Origin: an uncultured Leptolinea sp.
GTDB lineage: Bacteria; Chloroflexota; Anaerolineae; Anaerolineales; Anaerolineaceae
Length of the DNA: 64,000 nucleotides
NCBI GenBank assembly: GCA_903828565.1
Contig: CAIKMQ010000023.1
Location: 62,001-126,000 of the forward strand
Reading direction: 5' to 3'
In this document: one piece after another, positions 16,934 through 30,000 of the stretch
How the letters are laid out: each line of letters starts with the position of its first letter
Numbering within the stretch: the first letter of the stretch is position 1
Notes under the pieces: generated by a model
Told to the model about the DNA's origin: nothing
The model's database searches: none
What the model saw: only the letters and a program-made list of their open reading frames with translations
Made by a program: the position numbers and the translations under genes

Positions 16934-19900
16934 TTACCCACCCCCAGAAGAGACTTTGACCAGGTATGCTCTGGCGATCACCCGGTAGAGATAGCGGCCT
17001 GCGGCTTCATCATATCCCTTACAGGTGACCAGAGTCAGCCAGCTGGCCTCCTCATGCTGCATGATCAACGGATCAGCGGGGTCGACCACATCCACCAGGT
17101 CTACCCGGTAGGTAAGTTGTTGGCCACCCTGTTCCACGTAGATCAGGTCGCCCCGGCGGAGGTTTTCAAGATCCACCAATGGACCTTTCTGCCCGGATGC
17201 CAGGTAATTATGCCCTACCAGGACACTGTTACCTGTACCGCCCATATAACTGGTACCCTGCAGCCACCCCAGGTCGGCACCCAACCAGGTCACATCCCAA
17301 CCGGTGGAACGCGGGATACCCGTGATGCCGGTATCCACCCCCAGCCGGGGAACGCGAATGCGAGGTTCGCCCATGACCGGCAGGAAAGCATCATCCGGCT
17401 GCTGCGGCAGTGTGGAGACCCGCCCGGGTATAAAGCCTGTCTCGGGAGCCTGGACGGCCAAGCCGGAAACATTCAACAGGAAAGCGCCCGAATCATTCGC
17501 GGACACATTTCCGCAGGTTGCGCCACCCGGCGCATCGAAGGAAACGAGTTCGACTGCCAATGTGCTGATGTTCTTGGAAGGCTGAGTATTCACCAGTGTG
17601 CTGATCGCTACATTGTAGACATCATTGGCAGAAACCTGGTTGAAATGGATCTCCACCTGGTTGCCGGTGATGCTCACTGTGTAACCGAGGTCCTCACCGC
17701 TGCCATTCAGCGCTTTGTACTCCACGTTCACCGACGTGATCGTCAGATAAGAGGGGATGGCAGTTTGAATGAGTACATCCGTAGCCGGCAGGTTGCCGTT
17801 GTTGCCCACCTGGAACAACATGAAATACGGTCCATTCAGTTTTGTAAACTCAGGGTAGCTTCCCGCGGCAGTGTCCACCAGCGGATCCGCGCTAAAAGCA
17901 CAGCCAGCCTTGGGCACATAATCACCGAAAACAAGTTCTTTATCCCCTGTAGCTGCCTTCAGCGCCACTAGCTGGATACTGTCCTGCTGGTAATTGACCA
18001 GTTGAACGGGTGACGGATCCATGGCTACTTCAGCAGGGCCTAAAGTTGTCCATTTATAGTTGATGGTCGTGCTGAAAACGTACGGCACTTTTTCCACTTC
18101 GATGACCGAGTACGTGCCTGCCTGTAAGGCATAAAAGCCAAAGCTGCCCTGGGCATCGGTTTTGGTCGTCGTCAATTGATTTCCATACTGATCGAGCAAG
18201 ATCAAGGTCACATCAGAGATACCCACTTCAGAAGCATCCTTGATTGTATTCTGATTCTCATCATGCCAGACGTATCCAGCCAGGTCATAAAGACCTGGCG
18301 GCAGCTGGTATTCACCGAAATTCACCTGGGAGATACCGCCAGTTGTCACCTGTGTAGATACTCTGTTCGGGCTGGTGGATACGTAATCTACAGGGTCGCT
18401 GGCTTCCACCACGGTGTAGCTACCAGCCGGAAGGTTGGTGAATGTGTAGTAGCCATTGGCATCTGTTTTTGTCGTGCCGATAACGTTCCCGCTAGGATCG
18501 AGCAGTTGAATGGTGATGCCTGCACCGATCCCTGTTTCACCGGTGGACAGGCTACCGTTATTGTTCGTGTCCTCGTAGATCCGGCCTGCGATCGTCCCAT
18601 AACCGGATGGTACTGCGGTCGCGGTCGGTACTGTGGTCGGTTTGGCTGTTGGTGCAGCTCCAGCCAGATAAGCAGCCGTAGCCACCTGAGTGGGTTTTCC
18701 TGAAGCACTCACCTTGACAGTATTGACATCGGCTATTGCATTACCATCCACCGCGACTGTCATGCAGGTGTATTCCCAGGTTTCACCAGCATCCAAAGCC
18801 AGATTATAGTTGTCATCACCCTTCGGGCCGGTAAGTGGGCACTGGGTATCGGTTACTGTAATGCCGCTGACGGCTGATCCGCCACTGTTATGCAACCGGA
18901 CCAGGTAATATACTGGATCACCGGCAACAATGCCATCTAAATAGGTAGTCCAGGAACCGGAGGGACTGGCTGAAACAAACTTGGTCACACTCCAGCTGGA
19001 CTGTGTAGCCGTGGGTGTCGCCGTAAAAGTACTAGTAGCCGTCGGTGTGTACGTATTCGTAGCGGTTGGTGTATGCGTGCTGGTAGCAGTTGGCGTTCGC
19101 GTACTGGTTGCAGTGGGCGTAGGCGTATCTGTGATGGTCGGCGTGAAGGTATATGTCGCTGTCGGGGTATGCGTTGTTGTTGCCGTAGGCGTGTGGGTGT
19201 TTGTCGCTGTCGGGGTGGGTGTATCTGTAGCCGTTGGCGTAAACGTATACGTCATCGTCGGTGTGTGAGTATGTGTCGCTGTCGGTGTAAGTGTATCCGT
19301 AGCGGTTGGGGTAAAGGTATTCGTTGCCGTCAGCGTAAAGGTATTTGTGACTGTCGGTGTGAAGGTATTTGTTGCTGTCGGCGTGTGTGTTGTTGTTGGA
19401 GTAGGTGTATGAGTATTCGTCGCCGTCGGTGTGGGTGTATCGGTTGGTGTCGGCGTCTGAGTAAATGTAGCCGTTGGTGTGAAAGTACTGGTTGCGGTGG
19501 GTGTGGGTGTCTCAGTAGGCGTGGCGGTGAAGGTTGCCGTCGCTGTTGGAGAAGGAGTGTTCGTTGCAGTCGGCGTAAAAGTGCTGGTCGGAGTCATTGT
19601 TGGAGTAGCAGTCGGTAATACACTAACAACTACCTCATCGTTGGACGAATAGTTATTGTTTTCACGGTACTCGGCGATTTGCCTGTCTGGATCCACCTGA
19701 GCCTGATTGACATAGGTACCAGCACTGGCATCATTCACCGGCAGGAATACAGTGAATCCAGTGCCGGAGTACATGATCACCTGTGAACCTGCGACGCAGG
19801 TAAGGACATTCAATCCATCGATGACACAGTTGATGGTTCCCACCGGAAGGTCAGAACCCAACGCGGAACCAATGGCGGGGGTTCCATAGCTAAGCCCTGC

Positions 19901-22900
19901 AGGCAGAGGATCCCGCATGATCACCCAGTCTCCTGTGATGGCTGCTGTGCTTAACCCTGTGTTTCGCACCGTAATGCGCCATTCAAATGAATCCCCTACA
20001 TTGGCAGATCCTGAGACCGTGTTTATCTTGGTTATTGTTAGGTCAGCAATCGCTTCCGGGGCGTAGCCAAAATCCACATTTTCAGTATCCGATGTGAAAT
20101 TTAAGATACTGATCAGTACACTGGTCGTCGGGTCGTAACCTGTTGGATCTTTTGATTTCACCAGGTAATTGTAGGTGGTGCCGCCGGATGAAAATGGAAT
20201 ATTGCTGAATGTATAAGTACCATCGCTGGCTGAAGCCGTTGTACCCAGCTGTTGATCCCCTTCATCTACCTGGCCGTTCCCATTGACATCCAGATACAGC
20301 GTCAATGTGACTGCGGCGATCCCGTCTTCGTCAACATCTTGGGAAGTATCCTTGTCCAGATCTTCCCATACGGTACCTGAAATCTTGCCAAGGCCGGAGG
20401 GGAAAACTGCTGTATTTGAATAACTCGTCAACCCGGCATAGGTGAGGGTAGCTGTATTCGTTGTTACACTGTTTTCAGGAGCTATGTAAGGCCCAACCAC
20501 GCAACTGGTGGATTTTCCTGCCGCCAATGGAGCATATAACTCGCATCCTGTGACATCCAGCAGGGTATCGGTCAAAACCAGGCTGCTTAGTTCGGACATA
20601 CCATCGTTCAGCACAATGAACTTATAGTAAACACTGGTACCGGGGGTCACACCCGTCAACGAAGTTTGCCAAGGACCGACACTGCTAATACCCACCAGCT
20701 TGGTCAGCGTGGCATGGCTGGTACCCATTGCCTGGTAGGCATAGTAATCTGCGGTGGAACTATCTGAATACTTCGTGCCGTTATAATAACCCGCCACCTC
20801 GGCAGTATTGAGATGTTCGCCATCCTGCGCGTAGATCGGCCCAACTGTACAGCTCTTTACCGGATCAACGGTTGTTAAGGTGAATGGTACGGTCAGCGGG
20901 CAGCTGCTAATATCCAAACCGGGATCCGTGAGTGCTACATTTAACAGTGAAACATCTCCGGTATTTTCAATGGTGAAGCGATAATATAAACTAGTCTGGG
21001 GTGAGGTACTCAGGTAGGATGACCACGGACCGGACAGGCTGGTTGCCACCTGCTTCAAGATAGAAATACCGGGGTAATGATCAATGACAGTGATCGAATC
21101 GCTGGCAGCCCCGGCACCCAGCCCGGAAGTTGTAGTTGTCAATGTACTGGTTGTATTGGTATACGCACCGGATTTGGTAGCTTTCACAGCCACCTGAGCA
21201 GAGCAGCTTCCATTAGCCGGAATGGTACCGCCTGTGAAGGAAAGCGTGGTGTCGCCAGCCTGCGGATTAAATACACCCCCACAGGTATTGGAAGCGGCTG
21301 GCGTGGATGCCACAACCAAATAAGAAGCTGCCAGGTTGTCTGTAAATGCAGCACCTGAAATGCTGCTGCTATTGGGATTGACCAGGGTGAATTTTAATAC
21401 CGATGTCTCACCGTTATAGATCATAGAAGATGAGAATTCTTTTGCAAACGAAGGATTCTCCAGTACGGTAAGTGATTTGACCGCCTGACCATCCAAGGTA
21501 TTGTTGGTACCGCCCTCATAGGTCGTAATATAGCCTGACTGGTTCAGGTAAGTGCCGCCAGTACTGGATGTTACATTGATGGATGCGGTGCAGTAACTCG
21601 AAGCGGGAATCGTTCCACTACTGAAAGTGACACTGGTTGCCCCGGCACTGATAGAACCGAAGCTGCCTGTGGTGCAGCTTACAGATGGGGAGGGCGAGGA
21701 AGCAACCACCAACCCGGCCGGGAAGACATCTGTAAATGTCGCCTGAGTGAGCGGATAGCTGTTGTTGTTGGTTAATTTAAATGTCAGTGTGGTGGTATCA
21801 CCGGCTTTAATTGTATTGCTACTATAAGACTTAGTGAGGATTGGCTGTGTGAGTCCGCAGCCGGTGAATTGCACGTCATCAATGTAGAAATCACCCTGGC
21901 CGGCATTATAACCACCAGCTGAATAGAGATAGATTCTAAAAATGGTACGCCCGCTGCTGTTCAGATTGTTAGATACATTGATCGTACCGCTGCTCGTCCA
22001 TAGATCTTTTGTTGGGACTGACCCGGTTGCTGCAGGAGTAGCCGGCAGGCTACCTCCTTGCGGGTAGTAGTACAACGCCCATGCGGTTGGCCCAACATTA
22101 TACCGTAACCCGTAGAACGACATCGTAAGGGTGGATAAGCCGGTCGTATCCAGCTGGAACTCAAAATAGTCGTTCTGGCTTGTATCCAAAGTTGCTGTGG
22201 TATAGGATGAAGAGCCCACTGCGCCTGATGTACCCCAGGCATAGCTGCCATCTGTTCCACCGTGGTTCAAGCCTGTTATGACCACAGGATTCAAACCAGA
22301 TCCACTGGATGCTGTTCCCGATGAGCCAACCGGGCTGGTTACTGTAGGCGCAGTGTTCTGCCCTGTAGTATTGGATGGGAATGACCAGTAGGCTTTCGAT
22401 GTCGTGGAACAACCGGCGCCGCTGCTTTGCGCGGCAGCTGTCAGGCTGGCTGCAGCCTTCAAGCCAGTGTCATTGGAATTCAGGTAAAGATTACCCGTGG
22501 TATTACTGTATGTTCCTACGGTCGGCGCGGTCACCACAACGCTCAAAGTACAGGTAGTATTCGCCGCAATCGTAATGCCAGATAATGCGACCTGCGTGCC
22601 GCTTGCTGCGGCTGTCAATGAATACGAACTTCCGCAGTTTGTGACGCTAGCTGCCGGGTTGGCTGCCAGGCGCATCTGCCCGGGTAAAGTAGGTAAGGTG
22701 TCGCTGAAACTCAGGCCGCTCACCTCAGACGAGGATGGGTTTTTTAGAGTGAATGTCAGGGTGGATGTACCACCCGGGGTGATCGACACCGGCGAGAAGG
22801 CTTTCGAAAAGGTCACCGGGTTTACCAGGGCAATATTCACGCCCGCAGTTGAGAAGTCGGCGTTGTAGTGATATGAACTTCCCGAAAAGTCATAGATCAG

Positions 22901-23869
22901 GCTGTTGATACCCGCAGAACCCGCACCGGAACCGGACAGGACTGTGACATAGTAAGTCACTTCCATATCATTGCCGGACTTTCCATCATCCACAATACAG
23001 GAGCGGTAAGTGGAAGACAGCGGGTTGTTATCCCAGCCGCAGGAATCTGCATAAGCGATATCGGATGGTGAGCCAACTTTAGTATCTACAGTTGAATAGG
23101 TAGTGGATACGCTATTTACCTTGATCATGTAGTTGGGGATGTTCAGGAACGGCTCCACCACGTTATAACCGCCGGGGGCAGTTGTGGCATGCAGCCGGAT
23201 GTAGTAAGAACCACCGATCGTCAGGTTCATCGTTCCGCCATTCACTACCGGCTGCAGCGAACCGACTGTGGGGCCGTATTCGATGCCGACGGTAGAGTTG
23301 CGGCTCTGGGAAACCAGATGCTCCACATAGATCTCGCGAGGAGTGGGGGTGGACATGGTGGCGGTATTATCCGCGCCGACAGTAATGTGGTACCTGCGCG
23401 CCGTATCGTAAGCGGTTTTATCCCGGGAAATCGCAACTTCATAATAGAAGTATGAACAACTGCCAGCAGCCAGGCTGCTGATCGCATGGATGCCCGTGAA
23501 AGCAGAAAGGCTGCCGCTCAGCAGCCCGATCTTGTCATTGCTGGAATCCCAGAGAAAGTTCGATGATACATTCGTTGCCGCAAGCCCGCCGGTATTGCAG
23601 ACTTTTACGCCAACCGGGAAGACATTCGGCCCGACATTGACATTATTTGAATCCAAACCGATAACGTTCCAGGTGATAGGCGTGACACTTAGTGTCGTCG
23701 TGATGGCTGCCTGCACACTGGCTGGCGGAGCCGTCCACGGAAGCGCCATCAGGGCGATCACCCAGGCTGTGAATGCCCGTGAAATCCACTGCCTGATACC
23801 AACACACAGGGTTCGCCTGCTGGAGCCCAAAGATAGACCACCAATGGTTAGGGTTTGAAAATTCAACAT
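16934..23869 (-). CDS. Giant DUF11/SdrD_B surface protein with fused C-terminal sortase
   Basis: 2311 aa. An N-terminal signal peptide ends near residue 55 ([20 protein letters not shown]). A globular region and about seven DUF11/CARDB-like repeats follow (for example [15 protein letters not shown]). An SdrD_B-like repeat lies near 1158 ([19 protein letters not shown]), a Thr-Pro tract at about 1417-1621, another DUF11 repeat, then two SdrD_B repeats ([25 protein letters not shown]). At residue 2141 stands APETGF, an LPxTG-like motif. Directly after it, residues 2170-2311 form a sortase domain with His2220 (VLVGHNYL), Cys2283 (TLVTCKGYD) and Arg2296 (LYRVIAR). No transmembrane anchor or basic tail follows. 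Expected location: cell surface or extracellular. The domain order suggests that the sortase acts on its own chain or on sister chains. A paralogue lies immediately upstream on the same strand. Confidence 0.85.
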   Translation of the reverse strand: MLNFQTLTIGGLSLGSSRRTLCVGIRQWISRAFTAWVIALMALPWTAPPASVQAAITTTLSVTPITWNVIGLDSNNVNVGPNVFPVGVKVCNTGGLAATNVSSNFLWDSSNDKIGLLSGSLSAFTGIHAISSLAAGSCSYFYYEVAISRDKTAYDTARRYHITVGADNTATMSTPTPREIYVEHLVSQSRNSTVGIEYGPTVGSLQPVVNGGTMNLTIGGSYYIRLHATTAPGGYNVVEPFLNIPNYMIKVNSVSTTYSTVDTKVGSPSDIAYADSCGWDNNPLSSTYRSCIVDDGKSGNDMEVTYYVTVLSGSGAGSAGINSLIYDFSGSSYHYNADFSTAGVNIALVNPVTFSKAFSPVSITPGGTSTLTFTLKNPSSSEVSGLSFSDTLPTLPGQMRLAANPAASVTNCGSSYSLTAAASGTQVALSGITIAANTTCTLSVVVTAPTVGTYSNTTGNLYLNSNDTGLKAAASLTAAAQSSGAGCSTTSKAYWSFPSNTTGQNTAPTVTSPVGSSGTASSGSGLNPVVITGLNHGGTDGSYAWGTSGAVGSSSYTTATLDTSQNDYFEFQLDTTGLSTLTMSFYGLRYNVGPTAWALYYYPQGGSLPATPAATGSVPTKDLWTSSGTINVSNNLNSSGRTIFRIYLYSAGGYNAGQGDFYIDDVQFTGCGLTQPILTKSYSSNTIKAGDTTTLTFKLTNNNSYPLTQATFTDVFPAGLVVASSPSPSVSCTTGSFGSISAGATSVTFSSGTIPASSYCTASINVTSSTGGTYLNQSGYITTYEGGTNNTLDGQAVKSLTVLENPSFAKEFSSSMIYNGETSVLKFTLVNPNSSSISGAAFTDNLAASYLVVASTPAASNTCGGVFNPQAGDTTLSFTGGTIPANGSCSAQVAVKATKSGAYTNTTSTLTTTTSGLGAGAASDSITVIDHYPGISILKQVATSLSGPWSSYLSTSPQTSLYYRFTIENTGDVSLLNVALTDPGLDISSCPLTVPFTLTTVDPVKSCTVGPIYAQDGEHLNTAEVAGYYNGTKYSDSSTADYYAYQAMGTSHATLTKLVGISSVGPWQTSLTGVTPGTSVYYKFIVLNDGMSELSSLVLTDTLLDVTGCELYAPLAAGKSTSCVVGPYIAPENSVTTNTATLTYAGLTSYSNTAVFPSGLGKISGTVWEDLDKDTSQDVDEDGIAAVTLTLYLDVNGNGQVDEGDQQLGTTASASDGTYTFSNIPFSSGGTTYNYLVKSKDPTGYDPTTSVLISILNFTSDTENVDFGYAPEAIADLTITKINTVSGSANVGDSFEWRITVRNTGLSTAAITGDWVIMRDPLPAGLSYGTPAIGSALGSDLPVGTINCVIDGLNVLTCVAGSQVIMYSGTGFTVFLPVNDASAGTYVNQAQVDPDRQIAEYRENNNYSSNDEVVVSVLPTATPTMTPTSTFTPTATNTPSPTATATFTATPTETPTPTATSTFTPTATFTQTPTPTDTPTPTATNTHTPTPTTTHTPTATNTFTPTVTNTFTLTATNTFTPTATDTLTPTATHTHTPTMTYTFTPTATDTPTPTATNTHTPTATTTHTPTATYTFTPTITDTPTPTATSTRTPTATSTHTPTATNTYTPTATSTFTATPTATQSSWSVTKFVSASPSGSWTTYLDGIVAGDPVYYLVRLHNSGGSAVSGITVTDTQCPLTGPKGDDNYNLALDAGETWEYTCMTVAVDGNAIADVNTVKVSASGKPTQVATAAYLAGAAPTAKPTTVPTATAVPSGYGTIAGRIYEDTNNNGSLSTGETGIGAGITIQLLDPSGNVIGTTKTDANGYYTFTNLPAGSYTVVEASDPVDYVSTSPNRVSTQVTTGGISQVNFGEYQLPPGLYDLAGYVWHDENQNTIKDASEVGISDVTLILLDQYGNQLTTTKTDAQGSFGFYALQAGTYSVIEVEKVPYVFSTTINYKWTTLGPAEVAMDPSPVQLVNYQQDSIQLVALKAATGDKELVFGDYVPKAGCAFSADPLVDTAAGSYPEFTKLNGPYFMLFQVGNNGNLPATDVLIQTAIPSYLTITSVNVEYKALNGSGEDLGYTVSITGNQVEIHFNQVSANDVYNVAISTLVNTQPSKNISTLAVELVSFDAPGGATCGNVSANDSGAFLLNVSGLAVQAPETGFIPGRVSTLPQQPDDAFLPVMGEPRIRVPRLGVDTGITGIPRSTGWDVTWLGADLGWLQGTSYMGGTGNSVLVGHNYLASGQKGPLVDLENLRRGDLIYVEQGGQQLTYRVDLVDVVDPADPLIMQHEEASWLTLVTCKGYDEAAGRYLYRVIARAYLVKVSSGGG
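19005..19617 (-). repeat. Thr-Pro coding repeat tract (T/P/A/N-rich linker)
   Basis: About 610 bp of degenerate six- to 18-base units encoding TPTAT, TFTPT and THTPT, about 200 residues of extended linker in the 2311-aa protein. The tract separates the N-terminal repeats from the wall-proximal DUF11/SdrD_B/sortase part and would act as a rigid stalk that may be O-glycosylated. Tandem structure makes length variation by slippage likely. Confidence 0.85.
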
Positions 23870-23961
23870 AAACCATATTCTAACAAATAATGTCTGAATT
23901 ATGTGGTATTGTGTTTAGTTTTTTGTTTATTTGTTCCGCTCAGTGGCCTGCCAGGCAAAAT

Positions 23962-23993
23962 AATACCCCGCTATTAAGTCCATACGGGGTATT
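23962..23993 (-). terminator. Rho-independent terminator of the 2007-aa surface protein gene
   Basis: Nine-base stem AATACCCCG / CGGGGTATT (23962-23970 and 23985-23993), 14-base loop, then TTATTTTG on the minus strand. It lies 30 bp after the stop at 24023 and so separates the two giant genes into different transcripts. Confidence 0.75.
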
Positions 23994-24022
23994 CAATGAG
24001 CATCATGCAGGCAGGATCATCG

Positions 24023-27000
24023 TCAGGGCTCAGGTAATACTTCCACTAGTTCTGCCCGCACGATCGTGCGGAAACGGTAAGCCCGGGTATCCTTATCAAA
24101 TGATGCGCAAGTGATCAAAGTTAACCAGGATGTGGTCTCGCGGGTGATGGCTCCGATTACATCGGTTGGCAACACCGTCGCGATGGAGCGTACCGCGTAA
24201 ATGTACTGTTTGCCCCTGGCGTGGACAATGATCTGGTCACCATACACCAGGTGTTGGATGGAGCGGAACGGACCAGAGGTCCAATCATTGAAGGTGATAT
24301 GGCCGCTGAGGGCGCTGTTCCCCGCCGAAGTCGGGTAAGCGGTACCGTACAGCCAACCGGCATTCTTGCCCAGGTCCTTTACATCCCAACCTTTCTCGCC
24401 GATGGGCACACCCACAATCGGGATACTCATCTGTAAGATTGGTATCTCTAATATCATGCCTGTCGGGGGAAATTCATCCACCTGAGCAGGGGTGTTCGTG
24501 TTACCCCGGCCAGTGGTGGGAAGCTCATCCGGAAGGTCGGGGTAACGCTGCCAGGTCTCCGCAGCAGTAGATACATCTACTTCGCCCAGTTCGGTATAGT
24601 TGCCGTTGCTGTTCTCATCTACTGAGATAGCCGCGGTGTTATAAACCTGGTTGATCTCATCACTGATGCGCAGAGAGTAAAGGATGCGGATCTCATTAGC
24701 CGCGTTGGCTTCATCTGTAGCGCCAAGATCCGGCGCCAGGTTGCCCTTCCAGACAATCCTTCCGCGCGGGAACTTTGCCGTCGGCCCCTCGTAATAGCAG
24801 GCAGTGGTCACCGTCGCGCTGCCGTCGTGCTGGCAGCTGACGCCGCGGGTAGAACTGCCGGCAGGCGAGGCGGCTGGCAGCGGATATCCGCTCTCAGCCC
24901 CGGCTTCGCTCAAGGTGGTTCCTTCAGGCAGCGGGTCTGAGACGATGGCATTGATCGCAATGATATTTGTGTCGTTGATCCAAACAGACTTCCATTTCAA
25001 TACTGGCAACCCGGTATCATCCACAGTCTTTTCACCCGTGGGCGGGTCAAACACATTCGCGCTGAACTGTACTTTCGTTCCTCCGGTGTTATTGGCCGGG
25101 TTTCCGTCTTTATCCGGGTCCGGATCTGTGCTAGATACGGATACATCTGTTACCTGGCAGCCGGCTGCGCAGGCAACCGCCAGATTGCTGAATGGGCCGG
25201 TGGTCGCAGGCGTTACATCCACCACCAGGCGGACGGTGCCAAAGCCACCGGGTTGCAGGGAATCCACTCCGGTCAGCAGATTGATATCCGTCCGTCCGTT
25301 GAAAGCAGGGTTGATCGTGAAATTGGCGCTGGAAAGCTCCACCAGTTGAAAAGACGTAGGCTTCGCTACCTGGTATGGGTCTGCGAATGCGCTGGCAAGA
25401 TTATCGATGACCTGAACCTGTGGCAAGGGAATGGTGCCATAATTGCGCAGCACAAAGACATAGGTCAGGCGCCAGGTACCCGCAGACACCTTCACCATGT
25501 TGGAATCCAGCCATTTAGAGATACCCAGGACCGATGTCCCTGCTTTGGGCGGCGTGGCAAAACCGAAAGTTGGTGTGTATGTGGGTGTGATGCTGGGTGT
25601 AAGCGAAGCGGTAGGTGTAGAAGTTGGTGTCGCTGTCAGAGTAACTGTCGGGGTGAGGGTGATCGTTGAAGTCTGGCTGGCAGTGGGAGTACGCGAAACG
25701 GTCGCCGTCGGGAGGATGGTGGGTGTTCGGGTTGGCGCAGGGGTTCGTGTCTTGGTTGGCGTACGGGTGATCGTCGGGGTGCGGGTGGGTGTCGCTGTCT
25801 TATAAACAGGGAGGTTGACCGTGTGGCTGGTGCCGTCAGTTACATCATGGCCATCCGCATCCTTGCCATTGGCGGTGGCAGTATTATCCACCCGCCCGGC
25901 TGCGATATCCGCAGCAGTCAGGGTATAGACATTGTTCTCAGCAGAACATTCCGCACTGCTTCCCGGAGCCAGGCTAGCGATCTGGCAGGCAAGCGCCGGC
26001 AGCAGCGGGTCTTCCACTACTATCCCCGTCAATACTATAGACCCGGTGTTTGTTACTGTAAAGTGATAAGTGATGCTATCACCGGCATCGGCATAGCCAG
26101 AGGGAGAAACAACCGCCATGTTCAGCACTGCGCTTTTTTCCAGGGTCATGCCGGCTGCGCCTGGCGGTACCGGGGTGTTTGATGGCACCGCCGTATTGGT
26201 AGCCGATGGCACTGGCGTCTCTGATGGAACAGGCGTCTCCGATGGTGTAGGTGTGTCTGTGGGGGTTGCAGTATCCGTCTGGGTTTCAGTCGGAGTCGCA
26301 CTGACCTCGGGTGTACTGCTGGCAGTAGGCGTAGGGGTTTCAGTAGGCGTCTCAGAAGGGGTGGGCGTCTCTGTTGGGGTTTCAGTATCCGTTGGTACCG
26401 CAGTGTCAGTGGTTGTTGCTGTGGCTGTTGGTGTATCTGTGATTGTGGCTGTCGGGCTGGCTGAGTGGGTCGGTGTCTCGGTAGCTGTGGCAGTCGGTGT
26501 AGGTGTTTCAGTGGCAGTGCTGGTCGGAGTTACGCTGGGTGTTGCCAGTGGGTCTGTCCGCAGGGTGACCGGATCCGGGTCTGTATTGTTCAGTTCATTA
26601 CTTTCGGTCACCACATGATCCGGGTCCACCACTGCTGTCGTGGTCAAGGTGCCTGTTACTGTAGGGGTGGAAGGGAGATCCACAACGAATGAACCGGATG
26701 GCGCAATGACCACAGTCGTACCAGGATCCACCACACATTCCAGGTTACTGCCGATCACCTGACAGGAAATATTCTCCCAGCCAGTGACACCAGAATAGGT
26801 ACCCATTGCCGGGCTGCCAATGATGATTCCCTCAGGCAATGCCATCCGCAGGATTATCTGCCCTTCTGTAAAAGTAGCACTGGTAGTTCCGCCATTCGTA
26901 GTGGCAACCGACCAGGTGAAGGGTGTGCCGGCAACCGCATTGCCGCCGACAGAATCGGTCACATTCACGGTCAGATCCGGATAAATATAGTAACTTGCTG

Positions 27001-30000
27001 AGGAAGTATTAGAAACCACCAAATTACTGGAGGGATCATCACCGCTGGCAGAGGCAGTGTTCAAATACGCCCCCGCCTGATCATTTGCAGGGTAAGGACC
27101 GGCTACACAGGTATCGAAGGAATAAACCGCAAGGGGATCATCCAACTGGCCTGTACAATCCACCGCGCCAAGTATTGAGTCATTGATCGTTACCCCACTG
27201 AGGGCTACATCCCCCAGGTTTTCGACAGTGAACCTGTAATAAATGCTAGTCCCGGCGTTGACGGTCAACCCTGAAGTCCACGGCCCAGTGGCTGACGCGG
27301 AGATCTGTTTGAGCAGGGATAGTCTCGCCGTGTAGGCCTTCACGGTTAATACCGCAGTGGATGTATTTCCTGCAGAAGCGGCATTATATATGGTGACATT
27401 ATTGCTATAAGAATCCGCAGTCACCGAGGTGACATAGATCTCAATGCTGCATGTACCGCCTGCAGACAGGTTCGCCCCTGTCAGGCTGGCTGAGGCTGCG
27501 CCGGATGCTGCAGTGAGCGTACCGCCGCAGGTATTGGTCTTCACCGGTGACCCGGTGATGTTCACCAGCCCGGAGGGGTAACTATCCATGAAATTCAAGC
27601 TGGTCAGCGAGTCATTGGGATTGGGGTTGGTAATTGTCAATCCCATTACGGATACCCCATTCACAAGGATGGGATCCGGCGCGAATGACTTTTGGATGGA
27701 TGGAGGTAACAACACACCGGTGATACTGGCTGTGGCTGTGCCGCCGTCTCCGGTATTCTTCCCCGTCTGGGTGGATGTAATCTGTTCTGTCTGGTTGGTC
27801 AACTGGCCGGCTTTCGTCACCAGTACATTGAGCGTGATAGTACAGCTGGAACCGGCAGTTATAGTTCCACCCGCCAGTCCTATGGTCATGGAACCGGGTT
27901 CCGCGCTGAATGTCCCGCCACAGGTATTGGTGACAGACGGCGTATCAGCCACCAGGAGCCCAACGGGTAAGGGGTCAGTGAAACCCACCCCCGTCAGTGT
28001 GGTGCCGGCATTCGAGTTGGTCAACTGGAATGTCATGGTCGCTTCTGCACCTACATTCTGAGTTGGCACCGAGAAAGACTTGGTGATCGTTGGGAATTTT
28101 GGCGGCGCTGCACACCCGGTGACCACCACATCATCCAGGTACATATCTGCTGAGGTATTCAAGTTCTGAACATCATAGCCGTAGATATAGAAATATGTGC
28201 TGCCGCTGGTATTGGTTAACCCGGTGAAAGACAGATTACTGGTGGTTACCCAGGTTGTTGTTGCCGGTAATATTTCATTGTAGTAAGCGTATTGGTTGGA
28301 AGGTGTAGTGGTATTGCTGTAATAGACGTAAGCATCATGCGGACCGTTTGTCGCGCGGGATGCCGAAAAACTGAACTGCACCTGCTCATACCCGGTGGTA
28401 TCCACCGCGAAGCGGTAGTAAGCACTGTTCGCGGCGCTGAAGGTGTCCTGGAGACGGTAAAAACCGGAGGCTTGCCAGGAATAAGATGGGGAGACCCCCA
28501 CTGTATTGTTATAGTTGGTATTGATGATCGAAGTGCCGGGAACTGTGCCACTCGAATAGTAGGAGCTGGCAGTGACTATACTGCTGGTGGCTGCCGGGTA
28601 AGGCGGCAGTGCCGCGTTGACATTGAACTGCCATTTGGCCAACTCCACCCGGGTACAGGCTGCCGGGGTGGGCGTGGGCACCAAGTTGTCACTGGCGGTC
28701 AGGGTAGCGCTGGCGCTGTTCCCGGTATTGACCGTGTTGGTGCTATCGACAAAGGAGACCGGGCTGGTGGTGTTGTTAAATGTCCCCGGTGTGTTGACAG
28801 TTACTTTTACGCGGATGGTGCAGCTGGATAGCGGTGCAATGCTGGCTCCAGTCAAGGAAATTAAATCACCGCCTGCCACTGCGGATATAGTTGGTGAACC
28901 GCAGCCGCTATATGCCAATCCATTCGGGTTGGCGACCTTCACCGGGCTGGGGAGTGTATCGCTAAATGCAACACCAGCCAGGGTGGCCTCAGTAGGATTA
29001 TTGATGGTGAATGTCAGGGAGGATGTCCCATTGGTTGGAATGTCGGCTGGTGAGAAAACCTTACTGATATCAATGGTCGCTGGGTCAATCACATTCACCC
29101 AGCGGTTCGAATAACTGTTATCTGCATTGTAGTGATAACTGGAGCCCGAGAAATCATAGAAGAGGGCATTGATCGATTTAACCCCATTCGGGCTGGAAAG
29201 AATCTTGATCGTGTAAGTATTCACCACCGTACCGCCAGCTTTTCCATCGGTGATACAACTGCGGTAATTCAGCGCTGTGGTATCGTTGACCCAGGAACAC
29301 GCATCGGCATAGAGTTTATCGATCGGGCTGGTGAATGGTAAGGCTGTGGTCGTATAGGTGCTGCCCACATTTAATATTTGGAAGACAGTGTTTGGGAAAT
29401 TGATAAAACTCTCAAGCTGGTTGTATCCGGTGGATGTAGACCCGGTCAAGGTGATGGTATACGTTTGCCCGACCACCAGGTTGGCAGAACCACCCACTGG
29501 AATAACGTTGCCGTTGACAGCGATGGAGACGATCTCATTCCGGTTCTGCGAGACCAGGTGTTCCACATAAATTTCGCGATTATATGGTGTTCGAGCTGTG
29601 ATACCGGTTGAATCGGATACAGAGATGTGATATGCCCGGGTCGTGTCATAGGCTAGCGCAGTACGCTGCACCGTAATATTGTAATAAACATCTGTGCATG
29701 CGCCGGCAGCCAGTGTGGGGATGGTAATGGTATTATACGAGCCGGAACTGATGCCGATATAAGAGTTCGCGGAATCCCAGGTAAGTACAGCAGTCAGGTC
29801 TGTGGCTGCGGTAGAGCCATTATTACATACCCGCGCCCCAACCGGAAACTCATTCGGGCCGGCAGTGACATCGTTCGAATCAAGGCCGATCACATTCCAT
29901 GTAATCGTATCGACCTGCAGGTCTGCCGCAGCCTTTACCTGCCTTGCAGGGCTGATCAATGCGAGCAGGACGGCAAGAATGAGCGTGACCACCATCCCCC

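Noticed and set aside
18981-19618. Plus-strand frames rich in Val/Gly and Arg/Cys opposite the Thr-Pro tract
   Set aside because: They are the mirror of a low-complexity coding repeat on the minus strand; no ribosome site or family resemblance.
25497-26618. Long plus-strand frames opposite the Thr-Pro tracts of the second giant gene
   Set aside because: Same repeat artefact; the minus-strand protein has a signal peptide, domains and a terminator.
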